Shown here: in pieces, positions 53,890-63,276 of the stretch
Layout of the letters: each line of letters begins with the position of its first letter
How positions within the stretch are numbered: the first letter of the stretch is position 1
NCBI GenBank assembly: GCA_910589375.1
Contig: CAJUTK010000001.1
Coordinates: 372,001 to 436,000 of the forward strand
DNA length: 64,000 bases
Source: an uncultured Bacilli bacterium
GTDB taxonomy: Bacteria; Bacillota_I; Bacilli_A; RF39; UBA660
Reading direction: 5' to 3'
Position numbers and translations under genes: made by a program
The notes under the pieces: generated by a model
Told to the model about the DNA's origin: nothing
Seen by the model: only the letters and a program-made list of their open reading frames with translations
Databases searched by the model: none

Positions 53890-54741
53890 ATGAATAATTT
53901 TATGATTTCTGCAAAAAGATTAATTACTAATAAGAATACAGTTACTATTATTGGTGTACTTATTATTTTAATTATCTTATATTGGGGATATAAATCTACA
54001 ATTGATGGTGCTGTTAAGCCTGTTCAGGTACCTATTGCTAAACGTACAATAGAACCACAAACAGAAGTAAAAGCAGAGGATATTGCTTGGATTAATGTTC
54101 CTTCTGTTGCAAAACAAAATAATGTAATATTAAGACAAAATGAAATTGTTGGAAAATATACTGGTGTAAATGTTACCATTCCAGAAGGAAGTATGTTTTA
54201 CAATAATGTATTAGTTAATAGGGATGAACTTCCAGGAAGTTGGTTAGCAAGAATTGAAACTGGTCCAACTGGTATTCCAGATGAACCATATTACTTTTCT
54301 GTAGATATGGTAACTACTTATGGAAACGCTATTCAACCAGATTCTTATATTGATGTTTATATGAAAGCTAAAGATGAAAATGGTTTGATTATGTTTGGTA
54401 GATTAATGGAAAACATAAAGATTCTAGCTGTTAAGGATGGTAATGGACAAGATGTATTTACTGGAGTAGAGTCTGATAAAAATCCAGCATTCTTATATTT
54501 TGGTGTTTCTAAAGAGTATCATATTTTATTACGTAAAGCTATTTATTTACAAGATAAAGGTATTGAACTTGTAGTAGTTCCACATGGTGGAGCTAATCCA
54601 CTTACTGGTGATGTAACTGTAAGTAGTGAGACTTTAAGAGATACTATTGAAGTTCTTACTGTTAACGTTTCAAAACTTGATGAAAATTATGTCAATAATC
54701 TTGATCCATCACAAAATCCAAATGTACAACCTGAAGGTTAG
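53890..54741 (+). CDS. CpaB/RcpC-like pilus assembly protein
   Basis: This 283-residue protein has one N-terminal membrane helix (residues 15-35) and a SAF domain at about 45-115 (KRTIEPQTEVKAEDIAWINVP), as in RcpC/CpaB. These proteins work with the envelope channel of Tad pili. In a bacterium with no outer membrane it may organise the wall or exported parts of the pilus. Confidence 0.85.
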   Translation: MNNFMISAKRLITNKNTVTIIGVLIILIILYWGYKSTIDGAVKPVQVPIAKRTIEPQTEVKAEDIAWINVPSVAKQNNVILRQNEIVGKYTGVNVTIPEGSMFYNNVLVNRDELPGSWLARIETGPTGIPDEPYYFSVDMVTTYGNAIQPDSYIDVYMKAKDENGLIMFGRLMENIKILAVKDGNGQDVFTGVESDKNPAFLYFGVSKEYHILLRKAIYLQDKGIELVVVPHGGANPLTGDVTVSSETLRDTIEVLTVNVSKLDENYVNNLDPSQNPNVQPEG

Positions 54742-54765
54742 TTAAAAAGGGGTTCGCTAGAATAT

Positions 54766-55986
54766 ATGGATAATATATTTGATCAAATGGACTTCGGTTC
54801 ATTACAACAATATTTAGATAATGATGATGTAACCGATATTTCTTATAGTAATGGTGGACAATTATGGTTAAAAACTCTATCACATGGTATTTTTAGAATC
54901 GAAAATCCTTTGATAGATAATAATTTCATGGAAAAATTGGCTTTCCAATGTTCAAACGTTGTTGGTCATAGTTTTAACGCAGCTCATCCTTTTCTAGATA
55001 GTGAAAGCGCTGAGTTGCGTATGAACTTTATCCATGATTCCATAGCAAAGAACGGAATAGCTTGTGTTATTCGTAAGACTCCAGCCAAGATTAGGTTGAA
55101 GCATGAAAAGATTATTGAAGAGAAATATATTACAGAAGATATTCATGATTTACTAATTAGATGTGTTCATGGACATTGTAATATTATCGTATGTGGAGAA
55201 ACTGGTTCTGGTAAAACAGAGTTTGTTAAGTATTTAGCTTCACATACTTATGAGAATGAAAAATTAATAACTATTGAAGATACTTTGGAACTTCACTTGG
55301 ATAGAATTTATCCTCATAGAGATATTGTTTCTATGAAAACAAATAATGTTGCTACTTATAGTGATGTACTTGTTGCTTGTATGAGACAGAACCCTAAATG
55401 GATATTACTTTCCGAAGTCCGTAGTGCGGAAGCTGTTATGGCTGCCCGTAACTCAATTTCTTCTGGACATTATATCTTATCAACTATCCATGCGGATAAG
55501 GCTACTTCTATTCCTAACCGTATGTATAGTTTATTAGAGACTAGTCAAGAAATTGATCAATTTTTGAAATCTATTTATCGATATATTCAAATTGGTGTTT
55601 ATATCCGTGGATATCAAGATAAAGTATCAAAAAGATTTATACGTGAAATTGCCGAGGTTTGTGAATTTTACGTTACAGAAAATAATGATGCAAAATATAA
55701 TATTTTGTTTCAAAAAACACCAGCTGGGAGAATTACAAAACATAAACCTAGTAAATACTTAGTTGCTTATTTGGAAGCACAAGGAGTAATCCTTCCAGAT
55801 GATTTTATGGCAGGAGAAGCTACTGATAATGGTGTTTCTGCTTCTGAAACTTTGGAAGATAGTAATAATCAACTAGGTGGTGAAGTAGTTGAGAATCAGG
55901 AGAATCAAGTAGTACAAGCAGTAGAACCTACTATGGTTCCTAATGTGCCTAATTTAAATCCTGATAATAATACGCAATCACAATAA
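54766..55986 (+). CDS. TadA/CpaF-type secretion ATPase
   Basis: This 406-residue P-loop ATPase has Walker A GETGSGKT at residues 144-151, the Asp/Glu box (ITIEDTLEL), a Walker B-type segment (WILLSEVRSAEA, near residue 212) and the STIHADKATSIP His box. It is the motor for pilin extrusion. The C-terminal 60 residues are a Gln/Asn-rich variable tail. CpaB, TadB and TadC genes surround it, as in Tad loci. Confidence 0.95.
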   Translation: MDNIFDQMDFGSLQQYLDNDDVTDISYSNGGQLWLKTLSHGIFRIENPLIDNNFMEKLAFQCSNVVGHSFNAAHPFLDSESAELRMNFIHDSIAKNGIACVIRKTPAKIRLKHEKIIEEKYITEDIHDLLIRCVHGHCNIIVCGETGSGKTEFVKYLASHTYENEKLITIEDTLELHLDRIYPHRDIVSMKTNNVATYSDVLVACMRQNPKWILLSEVRSAEAVMAARNSISSGHYILSTIHADKATSIPNRMYSLLETSQEIDQFLKSIYRYIQIGVYIRGYQDKVSKRFIREIAEVCEFYVTENNDAKYNILFQKTPAGRITKHKPSKYLVAYLEAQGVILPDDFMAGEATDNGVSASETLEDSNNQLGGEVVENQENQVVQAVEPTMVPNVPNLNPDNNTQSQ

Positions 55987-56004
55987 TGGAAAAGGAGGAA
56001 AAAT

Positions 56005-56910
56005 ATGAGTGTAAATGTTGCATTTTTCATTGTAGCCGTCGTTGCGATTTTTATATTAGTTTATAGAAGTGCTAATGGTGAAAATGTTTATAAATATGTA
56101 TCAGATAGGACAGCTTTTATTTATGATAAAATAGCGCCTTATTCCTTTAAAACTATTCGTGATAAAGTAAAAGACTTAGGACAAGAATATACACCACATC
56201 AATATATGGTGCAAGTAATAAGCTTTGCTGCAGGTGCTGCTGTAATTGCTTATTTGTATTTCTATAATTTATTAGTTTCTCTTATTTATGCGGTAGTAGC
56301 AGTTTGTTTTATTCCATATTTAACGTATTTACGTTGTAAGAGAATTTATAGTGAGTTTATATTTGAACAAATTCAAGTATACACTACTAATACAATTATG
56401 GAATTTGCTACTACACAATCTTTTGTTAAGGCATTAGAGGGTGTGTATGAGTCTGGAGTTTTAGAAGACCCAATTAAGACAGATGTTAAAGTAATGATTG
56501 ATATGTCTTATGAAAATGGTACAATTGATCAATCTTTAGCATTTATGAGTACTAAATATGATTTCTATATGGTTAAGAATATGCATCAGCTTTTCTTACA
56601 AATTACTAATGAAGGTGCGAAAGATACCGCTGAGTCATTGGAAAACATGTCACAAGATATCGATATGCTTGTTGAAAATGTATATCGTGATAGACTAGAT
56701 AGAGCACAGTTCCATAAAAAATTCTTACAATTTGGTATTATTTTGTACTTTATGTGTATGTTGTTACAATTCCTTCTTGGATCAGAAACATACTTACAAA
56801 TGTTACAAAGATGGTATGTACAACTTTTATTACATGGTATTTTGATATTAAATACATATTTCTTACTTAAGGGAGAAAAATATTATAATGAGAATGTAGG
56901 TGCTGAGTAA
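56005..56910 (+). CDS. TadB-like pilus platform membrane protein
   Basis: This 301-residue protein has an N-terminal helix, a second helix pair near residues 70-105, the family's helical cytoplasmic domain (residues 120-230) and C-terminal helices. T2SF-type architecture. It forms the inner-membrane platform with TadC. AAGGAGG precedes ATG 56005; the stop overlaps the tadC start. Confidence 0.88.
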   Translation: MSVNVAFFIVAVVAIFILVYRSANGENVYKYVSDRTAFIYDKIAPYSFKTIRDKVKDLGQEYTPHQYMVQVISFAAGAAVIAYLYFYNLLVSLIYAVVAVCFIPYLTYLRCKRIYSEFIFEQIQVYTTNTIMEFATTQSFVKALEGVYESGVLEDPIKTDVKVMIDMSYENGTIDQSLAFMSTKYDFYMVKNMHQLFLQITNEGAKDTAESLENMSQDIDMLVENVYRDRLDRAQFHKKFLQFGIILYFMCMLLQFLLGSETYLQMLQRWYVQLLLHGILILNTYFLLKGEKYYNENVGAE

Positions 56911-57695
56911 TGGAATTTATTATTATTGCTGTTATTGTTGTTTTCGTATTACATTATAACCGTGTTGTAGATACACGAAGATTTGTAACGGATACAGAGC
57001 CTTACTTTAGGGCATTAATGGAAGATGATTATGCTTTCCTACTTAGTATACGTTATCCCGGTAGAGATATTAATATCAATGAATTATATGGAATTAGAGT
57101 AAGAAATGGTTTAATTACTATCATAGCTGTTATTTTCTTATTCTTTAATCAATTATCATTCTTATATGTGTTGATTGCTGTAATAGCAGGATATTTAGTA
57201 TTTAAAAGTTCTTACAACTCATTAAAGTCTTATTATAAAGCAAACTTACATCATATTAATTTAATGCTTCCTTATTATTTAAAAAGTTTGGAAATTTTAG
57301 TTCAGCATTATACAGTGCCAGTAGCATTAAGCAGAAGTATTGAAACTGCTCCTGAGGTATTTAAACCTGGACTACAAAGATTAATTGCACGTATCGATGC
57401 TGGAGATTCTAGTATTCAACCATATATTGATTTTGCTAATGAATATCCAGTTAGAGATTCTATGCGTATGATGCGTTTACTTTACAGACTTGGTCTTGGA
57501 TCACAACAAGATAAACATGAGCAAGTTATGATGTTTTCAAGAACAGTATCTGCTCTTCAAAATAAAGCAAGAGAGCAGAAATATAAAGAACGTCTTGAAC
57601 ATATGGAAAATCAAACAATGATTATGCTTATGTCAACAGGTGGTGGTGTCATGGGATTAATGATGTTATCTATGATGCTACTCATGAATTTTTAG
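56910..57695 (+). CDS. TadC-like pilus platform membrane protein
   Basis: This 261-residue protein has one N-terminal helix, a pair near residues 65-95, a T2SF-like cytoplasmic domain (about 105-220, with LPYYLKSLEILVQHY) and a C-terminal helix. Smaller than typical TadC, but order and layout match. Start codon overlaps the tadB stop (TAATG). Confidence 0.87.
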   Translation: MEFIIIAVIVVFVLHYNRVVDTRRFVTDTEPYFRALMEDDYAFLLSIRYPGRDININELYGIRVRNGLITIIAVIFLFFNQLSFLYVLIAVIAGYLVFKSSYNSLKSYYKANLHHINLMLPYYLKSLEILVQHYTVPVALSRSIETAPEVFKPGLQRLIARIDAGDSSIQPYIDFANEYPVRDSMRMMRLLYRLGLGSQQDKHEQVMMFSRTVSALQNKAREQKYKERLEHMENQTMIMLMSTGGGVMGLMMLSMMLLMNF

Positions 57696-57705
57696 TGGAA
57701 TTTTG

Positions 57706-57735
57706 TTGAAAAATAAAAAAATAATGTGTTATAAT
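57706..57735 (+). promoter_or_regulatory. Strong promoter for the Flp-like pilin gene
   Basis: TTGAAA at 57706-57711 and TATAAT at 57730-57735 (18-base spacing), with an extended TG. An internal promoter just before the major-pilin candidate fits the need for high pilin expression. Confidence 0.7.
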
Positions 57736-57767
57736 ATAAATGTAGTAGTGTAAAGGTGGTGAAATTA

Positions 57768-57998
57768 ATGAAAGAAGCTGCAGGAGAAGCAAACTTAACA
57801 GTAGTAGCAATTATCTTAATTGCCGTAATCGTAGCAGTAGCTACACCATTAATTAGTAATTTAATGAAGAGTTCAGCAAAGAAATCTTGCTGTACAGATT
57901 CAGGTGGTGTATGGAAATCTAATACATGTACAGATCCAGGAAATAATATGTATGATGCAACTGGATATACTTCATGTTTATCAGCTGCTGGTCAATAG
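57768..57998 (+). CDS. Flp-like small pilin
   Basis: This 76-residue protein starts at ATG 57768 after AAAGGTGG. A single hydrophobic helix begins right after GEANL (VVAIILIAVIVAVATPLI) and is followed by a short Cys-containing tail (CC and two more Cys). The layout resembles Flp/TadE pilins, with a short leader and Glu near the helix start, but the classic G/xxxxE(Y) site is not exact. Its own promoter supports a major-subunit role. Confidence 0.75.
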   Translation: MKEAAGEANLTVVAIILIAVIVAVATPLISNLMKSSAKKSCCTDSGGVWKSNTCTDPGNNMYDATGYTSCLSAAGQ

Positions 57999-58031
57999 TA
58001 GTAAAAAAAGAATTTATAGGAGGTAATAGCT

Positions 58032-58541
58032 ATGAGACAAAGTATAGGAACGACGTTCATGCTAAATTTTATTATATTATTTATATTTTTAGTATTTGCA
58101 TTTCTTGCTGGTACTCTTAGCTATTACAAGGCCTATAGGATTAATAATAGTATTGTACATGAAATTGAAAGATTTGAAGGCTACAACACATATGCAATAG
58201 AAGAAATCAATGTTAAATTGAAGAATTTAGCTTATGAGACAGATATTGCAGATTATTGTCCAAATGAGTGGAAAACGGCAGATAGTAGATATATGAGTGA
58301 GTATAATAAGCCTGGAGAGTTGACATATCGTGCAGATGGAAGAGGAATGAATGGTTATTGTATATATGTTTACCAAGAAGATAATAACTTTGAATCTTAT
58401 CATGGCGGAAGTGTAGAAACTACAGATACTTACTATACTTATGGAGTATTAACATATTTGCAATTTCAATTTCCTGGATTACAGTATTTATTAAAGATTC
58501 CTGTATTTTCTAGAACCAATAGAATGTATTATTATGGTTAA
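58032..58541 (+). CDS. TadE-like minor pilin (paralogue 1)
   Basis: This 169-residue protein starts MRQSIGTTFMLNFIILF with one N-terminal membrane helix, then an exported domain with a few cysteines. It is similar in start, length and C-terminal pattern to the next gene (residues SIGxxF, then a helix, then a FQFPGLQYLLKIPVFS-like end). Likely a minor pilin that caps or anchors the filament. AGGAGG precedes ATG. Confidence 0.7.
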   Translation: MRQSIGTTFMLNFIILFIFLVFAFLAGTLSYYKAYRINNSIVHEIERFEGYNTYAIEEINVKLKNLAYETDIADYCPNEWKTADSRYMSEYNKPGELTYRADGRGMNGYCIYVYQEDNNFESYHGGSVETTDTYYTYGVLTYLQFQFPGLQYLLKIPVFSRTNRMYYYG

Positions 58542-58568
58542 AAAAAATTGATTAAAGAGGTGGTTTAA

Positions 58569-59036
58569 ATGAGAGAGGCAATAGGAAATTCTTTTATAGT
58601 TAACTTGTTATTAGTTTTTCTTGGGGTAATGTCAATTATCTTTATTGGCTCTATCAGTTATTCCAAAGCATTTAAAGTAAAAAATAGAATTGTTTTTATT
58701 ATTGAGAAGTATGGTGAATGGCCTGAATTAGCAAGAGAAAATTTACCAAGAAATGAAATAGAGGCTTCTTTAAAACAAATTGGTTATCCTTTATATGCTC
58801 GTATTGGTAGATGCGATCGTTATAATAAAGGTGGTGGAACTATCGTGTATGGAGCAAATCCTGCAGATACGACTTACCATTATTGTGTTTATAAGTATCA
58901 AAACGATAGAGGAGTATATTATGGTGTAACGACTTTTATGCATTTCGATATACCTCTAATTGGTGGTATTTTAGAGTTCCCAGTTTATGGTGAGACAAAA
59001 TCTCTTTATGGTACTGGAGTTCATTACCATAATTAA
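58569..59036 (+). CDS. TadE-like minor pilin (paralogue 2)
   Basis: This 155-residue protein starts MREAIGNSFIVNLLLVF and has the same plan as its neighbour, with IPLIGGILEFPVYGETKS at the end aligning with the other's end segment. Tandem paralogues suggest a heteromeric minor pilin set. GAGGTGG precedes ATG. Confidence 0.7.
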   Translation: MREAIGNSFIVNLLLVFLGVMSIIFIGSISYSKAFKVKNRIVFIIEKYGEWPELARENLPRNEIEASLKQIGYPLYARIGRCDRYNKGGGTIVYGANPADTTYHYCVYKYQNDRGVYYGVTTFMHFDIPLIGGILEFPVYGETKSLYGTGVHYHN

Positions 59037-59062
59037 ATAATACAAGTGAAAGGTGATATTAA

Positions 59063-60037
59063 ATGAATGTTATCGTTTCTAATAAGTATCAATTGATGCT
59101 AGAAAATCTAGGAATTGATGTAATTAAGAGTTTGAATGGTGAATTTGAAGTTGATGAAATTATTAGTACATTTCAAAACTTTTTTTACCAAAGAATGATT
59201 CTTGATATTACTGCTATTAAAGATTATAAGGATATTCGTAATTTACAAAAATTGTCAATATCTTTACCTATGGATAAAATTATTTTGCTTTTAGATGATA
59301 CTGAAGAAAGTACTTCTCCAGGTTATTTGTCTAAATTAATTTCTATGGGTATTTATAATTTTACAAGAAATGTTGATGGTATACAGTATTTGTATAATCA
59401 TCCAAATAGTTATCGTGATGTAGCACAATTCCATCAATTAGAAGAAGTAGCTGTTGTTCCTCAAGTTGGAGGACCATCTACTCAGAATGTTATTGTTCAA
59501 AATATTGGAAGTGGATATAGCGGAAGAATTATCGGTATCAAGAATGTTACTAAGAATTCTGGTGCTACTACATTAACTTATATGTTACATAATGAATTAT
59601 CAAAGTATTATAATGTAGCAACTATTGAAGTTGATAAAACTGACTTTACTTATTTAAAGAATCCTGCTTTAGTATCTACTATTAGTGGTAATGTAAATGC
59701 AGAGGTTGGTAAGTATCGTGACTGTGATGTTATTCTTATTGATGTTAATAATAGTGTTCAGGCAGAAGGTTTATGTAATGAAATTCTTTATTTAATTGAG
59801 CCATCTATTATTAAGTTAAATAAGTTGACTATGATTACGCCTATGGCTTTAAGGGGATTAAGGGATAAAAAGGTTGTATTAAATCAAAGTTTATTAAGTT
59901 CAAGCGATGTATTAGATTTTGAATACGAAGCACATGTTAAAGTATTCTATAATCTTCCACCTCTTGATGAACGTGAGAAGAGAATCAAACCATTGGAAGA
60001 ATTGCTTAAGAAAATGGGATTTGATAGGATTAGATAA
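59063..60037 (+). CDS. TadZ/CpaE-like protein with degenerate P-loop
   Basis: This 324-residue protein has an N-terminal receiver-like domain (about 1-110) and a C-terminal ParA/MinD-like domain (about 150-324). The Walker A site reads KNSGATTLT, so the lysine expected before TT is missing. The DCDVILIDVNN segment is at the Walker B place. TadZ proteins position the pilus machine in the cell. It may bind rather than hydrolyse ATP. Confidence 0.75.
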   Translation: MNVIVSNKYQLMLENLGIDVIKSLNGEFEVDEIISTFQNFFYQRMILDITAIKDYKDIRNLQKLSISLPMDKIILLLDDTEESTSPGYLSKLISMGIYNFTRNVDGIQYLYNHPNSYRDVAQFHQLEEVAVVPQVGGPSTQNVIVQNIGSGYSGRIIGIKNVTKNSGATTLTYMLHNELSKYYNVATIEVDKTDFTYLKNPALVSTISGNVNAEVGKYRDCDVILIDVNNSVQAEGLCNEILYLIEPSIIKLNKLTMITPMALRGLRDKKVVLNQSLLSSSDVLDFEYEAHVKVFYNLPPLDEREKRIKPLEELLKKMGFDRIR

Positions 60038-60061
60038 TTTAATATAATCAGAGGTGATAAT

Positions 60062-60820
60062 ATGAGAAGTAAACTAACGAAAACTATTATTTTAATAGTT
60101 TTTGTCGTATTTTTAGGGATAAATGATGTTAATGCAGAAACTTGTACTTTTAGTCAGGCTAATCCTCGTATAAACCATTTATTTATTCTTGAAACGGATA
60201 GTACAGGTAAAGTTATTAGTATTCGTGAGAAGGCTGTTGATGTTCAAACAGATCAAGTATATACAGATAAAGATGTAACTAGCGAGTACACAGTAGATTT
60301 TGTAGGGTGTCCTGCAAGTATTGGAATATCAGATAATAAGAAATTAACTGCAAGTAAAACGACTTATAGAAATATTGATAGATTGAATGAATCTAATTCA
60401 AATTCTAATGGTTCTACTTATGTTGGAACTATGGATCCAGGAGAAGATTTTGATACTGTAAGTTGTGGAGAGATTACAGATATCCCAAAAGGAATTCCAA
60501 ATACTACTAAAGTTATTTATACTTTATTGCAGATTGGTATTCCCATTGCTTTAGTAATCTTTGGAATGTTGGATTTAATGAAATCTGTTAGCGCCCAAAA
60601 GGAAGACGAGATTAAAAAAGGTCAACAAACATTAATCAAACGAGTTGTTTCAGCAGCTATTGTGTTTTTTGTTTTTGCTATAGTAAAAGCATTATCTACT
60701 TACTTAGCTGATAATACTAGTGTAGGTGAATGTTTAAACTGCTTTATTAAAGGAGAATGTGAAGCTAATGTAGTTGAAGGTGAAGAAGCTGACCCTTCTA
60801 ATAGTAATGAAGCAGGATAA
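60062..60820 (+). CDS. VirB2/TrbC-like two-helix membrane protein, paralogue A
   Basis: This 252-residue protein has a signal peptide (residues 1-26) and an exported domain of about 120 residues. The shared C-terminal module follows: helix 1 (LLQIGIPIALVIFGMLDLM), cytoplasmic loop (SAQKEDEIKKGQQTLIKR) and helix 2 (FFVFAIVKAL), ending in a CLNCFIKGEC motif. The two-helix module resembles TrbC/VirB2 pilins of type IV secretion systems. GAGGTGA precedes ATG. Confidence 0.7.
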   Translation: MRSKLTKTIILIVFVVFLGINDVNAETCTFSQANPRINHLFILETDSTGKVISIREKAVDVQTDQVYTDKDVTSEYTVDFVGCPASIGISDNKKLTASKTTYRNIDRLNESNSNSNGSTYVGTMDPGEDFDTVSCGEITDIPKGIPNTTKVIYTLLQIGIPIALVIFGMLDLMKSVSAQKEDEIKKGQQTLIKRVVSAAIVFFVFAIVKALSTYLADNTSVGECLNCFIKGECEANVVEGEEADPSNSNEAG

Positions 60821-60844
60821 TTGATGATTGAGGTGTAATTATAA

Positions 60845-61627
60845 ATGAGAAAAAGATTATCAAAAATAGTATTTACTATAGTGTTTTCTTTATTTGCAGG
60901 GATTGCTACTGTAAATGCAGATACTGTTTGTACATATAAAAAAAGTGGTGATGGAACACATGTTTTTAAAATATCTTTTGATTCTTCTGGGGTCGCAAAT
61001 AGAGTCTCTTATATTGGCTCTGGAATTGAAATAAATGGAACTGTGTTATATCCAAATGGTGAGAGGGAAGCGACAAGCCTTATTAATGTTCAGGTGAGGT
61101 TAACAAATTCTACTTGTCCCACATCTGTTAAGATTAGTAAAGATTATCGAAATATAGCTAGTGCTAGTCAATCAGGAGATTATTATATATTGAATTATGT
61201 AGCTCCTGCTAATTCAAATTCAAATTCACCATCTTCATCAAATCCTCCAAGTACTGGTGGAGAGTCTAATCCTCATGAAACACCAGGATGGCTTAATTCT
61301 GAAAAGGTGTCTTGTGGTAACATTGGTCAGATTCCTGCTAAAGGACCTGAGTTAGTTCATATGTTTATTTTGATTGCCCAGATTGCGGTACCAATTATTT
61401 TAGTAATATTGGGTATGATAGATTTTGCTAAAGGTATTATGTCTCAAAAAGAGGATGATATTAAAAAAGGTCAAAAGACGTTTATTAATAGATTAATTAT
61501 AGGAGCTGTTATCTTCTTCATAGTAGCTTTAGTAAAATTATTAGTTGGTATAGTGGTTGATAATACTGGAAATAGAAATAATATTATTGCTTGTATTGAT
61601 TGTTTTGTTAATAATGATTGTAATTAA
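60845..61627 (+). CDS. VirB2/TrbC-like two-helix membrane protein, paralogue B
   Basis: This 260-residue protein is built as its neighbour: signal peptide, exported domain with an Asn/Ser/Pro-rich linker, helix 1 (IAQIAVPIILVILGMIDFA), loop (SQKEDDIKKGQKTFINR), helix 2 and a CIDCFVNNDC end. The exported parts of A and B are only loosely similar, while the two-helix core is strongly conserved. Confidence 0.7.
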   Translation: MRKRLSKIVFTIVFSLFAGIATVNADTVCTYKKSGDGTHVFKISFDSSGVANRVSYIGSGIEINGTVLYPNGEREATSLINVQVRLTNSTCPTSVKISKDYRNIASASQSGDYYILNYVAPANSNSNSPSSSNPPSTGGESNPHETPGWLNSEKVSCGNIGQIPAKGPELVHMFILIAQIAVPIILVILGMIDFAKGIMSQKEDDIKKGQKTFINRLIIGAVIFFIVALVKLLVGIVVDNTGNRNNIIACIDCFVNNDCN

Positions 61628-61713
61628 TGAATGTCATATTTTTGTAAAGAGAGTGCTAAATATTTTGCATTCTTAAAAAAACATAGTATAATGACATTAA
61701 AGGAGTGTTTATT

Positions 61714-62103
61714 ATGAAAAAGAAATTGAGTTTATTTTGTCTAGCTATATTTGGTTTATTATTGACTGTACCAGTTTACGCTGATGTTACATGTGCTGGT
61801 GTTACTATTGATCAAAAAATACCAGATGTAGTGCATACTATTATTTTGTTAATTCAAATTGTAGTACCAATTCTATTAGTAATATTTGGTATGATGGATT
61901 TAATGAAAGGTGTTATGGCTCAAAAAGAGGATGAAATTAAAAAAGGGCAACAAACTTTTATTAAGAGATTAATAGCAGCAGCTATTGTATTCTTCGTAAT
62001 TGCAATTGTTAAAATGTTAATTAGTTTTGTTGCCGATGATGAAGATGGTAGTCTTACAAATTGTTTTAATTGCTTTGTAAATGGTACATGTAAAACTGAA
62101 TAA
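61714..62103 (+). CDS. VirB2/TrbC-like two-helix membrane protein, paralogue C (short)
   Basis: This 129-residue protein starts at ATG 61714 after AAAGGAG; a GTG at 61705 lies within that site. It has a signal peptide, almost no exported domain, then the core (LIQIVVPILLVIFGMMDLM; AQKEDEIKKGQQTFIKR) and a CFNCFVNGTC end. The short form looks most like a filament subunit, as with VirB2. Confidence 0.75.
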   Translation: MKKKLSLFCLAIFGLLLTVPVYADVTCAGVTIDQKIPDVVHTIILLIQIVVPILLVIFGMMDLMKGVMAQKEDEIKKGQQTFIKRLIAAAIVFFVIAIVKMLISFVADDEDGSLTNCFNCFVNGTCKTE

Positions 62104-62114
62104 GGAGTAAGGCA

Positions 62115-63215
62115 ATGAGTGATAAGTTAAAACAGATTGATAAGAAGTATTTCATTATTTTTGGTGTCATAATTGGATTAATTGTTTTTGTTATTTTATT
62201 GATGGTAATTTTAAAACTTTTATCAGGGCCAGGAAAAAATTATAATAAATTAGAACAAAAGATGGTAACTGCTACGCAGAAGTATTTAAAGGAGAATCCT
62301 GATTTTGTTCCTGAGGAAGGAACTAGTACTGTAATTGATTCAGCAACACTTGTTTCTGAAGAGTATATGAAAGAATTAGAAAAGTATATTGATGATACAT
62401 GTACTGGTAGTATAAGGGTTATGAATAATGGTGGGAAAGCTCTTTACTTACCAGATTTACAATGTACAGAATATAAAACGATTCACTTAAAAGAAAAATT
62501 GATTGATGACCATTTAGTAGCAGATTCTGAGGACAAATACGAAGGTGGTTTGTATGAGTCTAATGGTGAATATATTTTTAAAGGTAAAAATGTAGATAAT
62601 TTTGTATCATTTGGTGGTCTTACATGGCGAATTATGAAGATTGATGAAAATGGTAATTTAAGATTAATTAAGACAAATGCGGAGAAAGCTAAGAAACTTT
62701 GGGATAATAAATATAATATTAGTGTAAAGAAAAATTATGGTATTAATGATTATCAAAATAGTTATATTTTAGAGTATTTAAATGAAAGTTATAAAAATAT
62801 TAAAAATGATTCTAATAAAATGCATTTAATACCTCATGATGTTTGTGTAGGTAAACGTTCATCTAAAGATAAGAAAATTTCTTATGATGTTGATTGTGCA
62901 GAAAAGTTAGAAGGACAATATATTAGTATTATTAATACATTAGATTATCCAATGGCTAGTTTAGATGAAAACTGTAATGCGGTAGGGGCTGGTTCTTGTA
63001 CGAATTATAATTATTTAAAATCAGTTATTTCTACTTCATGGACTAGTACTGGTGTTTCTGATAATACTTATGAAGTTTATTATATTAGTAGTGGATATGT
63101 AGGTTCTTTAAACGCTAATAAGAATAATAATTATAATTGGATTGTATATCTTAGTGGTGAAGAATTATATAAATCAGGAAGTGGAACAGAAGCAGATCCT
63201 TACATAATAGAATAG
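62115..63215 (+). CDS. Membrane-anchored exported protein of the Tad-like locus
   Basis: This 366-residue protein has a basic N-terminus, one membrane helix (about residues 12-36) and a long exported domain. A VSFGGLTWRIMKIDENGN block near residue 170 and a GSGTEADPYIIE end resemble large exported proteins of RF39-like and Firmicute genomes with pilin-like anchors. It is probably a low-abundance, pseudopilin-like or tip protein. AAGGAGTAAGG precedes ATG. Confidence 0.6.
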   Translation: MSDKLKQIDKKYFIIFGVIIGLIVFVILLMVILKLLSGPGKNYNKLEQKMVTATQKYLKENPDFVPEEGTSTVIDSATLVSEEYMKELEKYIDDTCTGSIRVMNNGGKALYLPDLQCTEYKTIHLKEKLIDDHLVADSEDKYEGGLYESNGEYIFKGKNVDNFVSFGGLTWRIMKIDENGNLRLIKTNAEKAKKLWDNKYNISVKKNYGINDYQNSYILEYLNESYKNIKNDSNKMHLIPHDVCVGKRSSKDKKISYDVDCAEKLEGQYISIINTLDYPMASLDENCNAVGAGSCTNYNYLKSVISTSWTSTGVSDNTYEVYYISSGYVGSLNANKNNNYNWIVYLSGEELYKSGSGTEADPYIIE

Positions 63216-63223
63216 TACTTTTA

Positions 63224-63252
63224 TTGACAAAAAAATTGCTATATAGTATAAT
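63224..63252 (+). promoter_or_regulatory. Consensus promoter for paralogue D
   Basis: TTGACA (63224-63229), 17 bases, TATAAT (63247-63252): a perfect sigma-A consensus with ideal spacing. Gene D should be strongly expressed and separately from the upstream operon. Confidence 0.85.
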
Positions 63253-63276
63253 GACTATAATTAGAGGAGGAATAAA

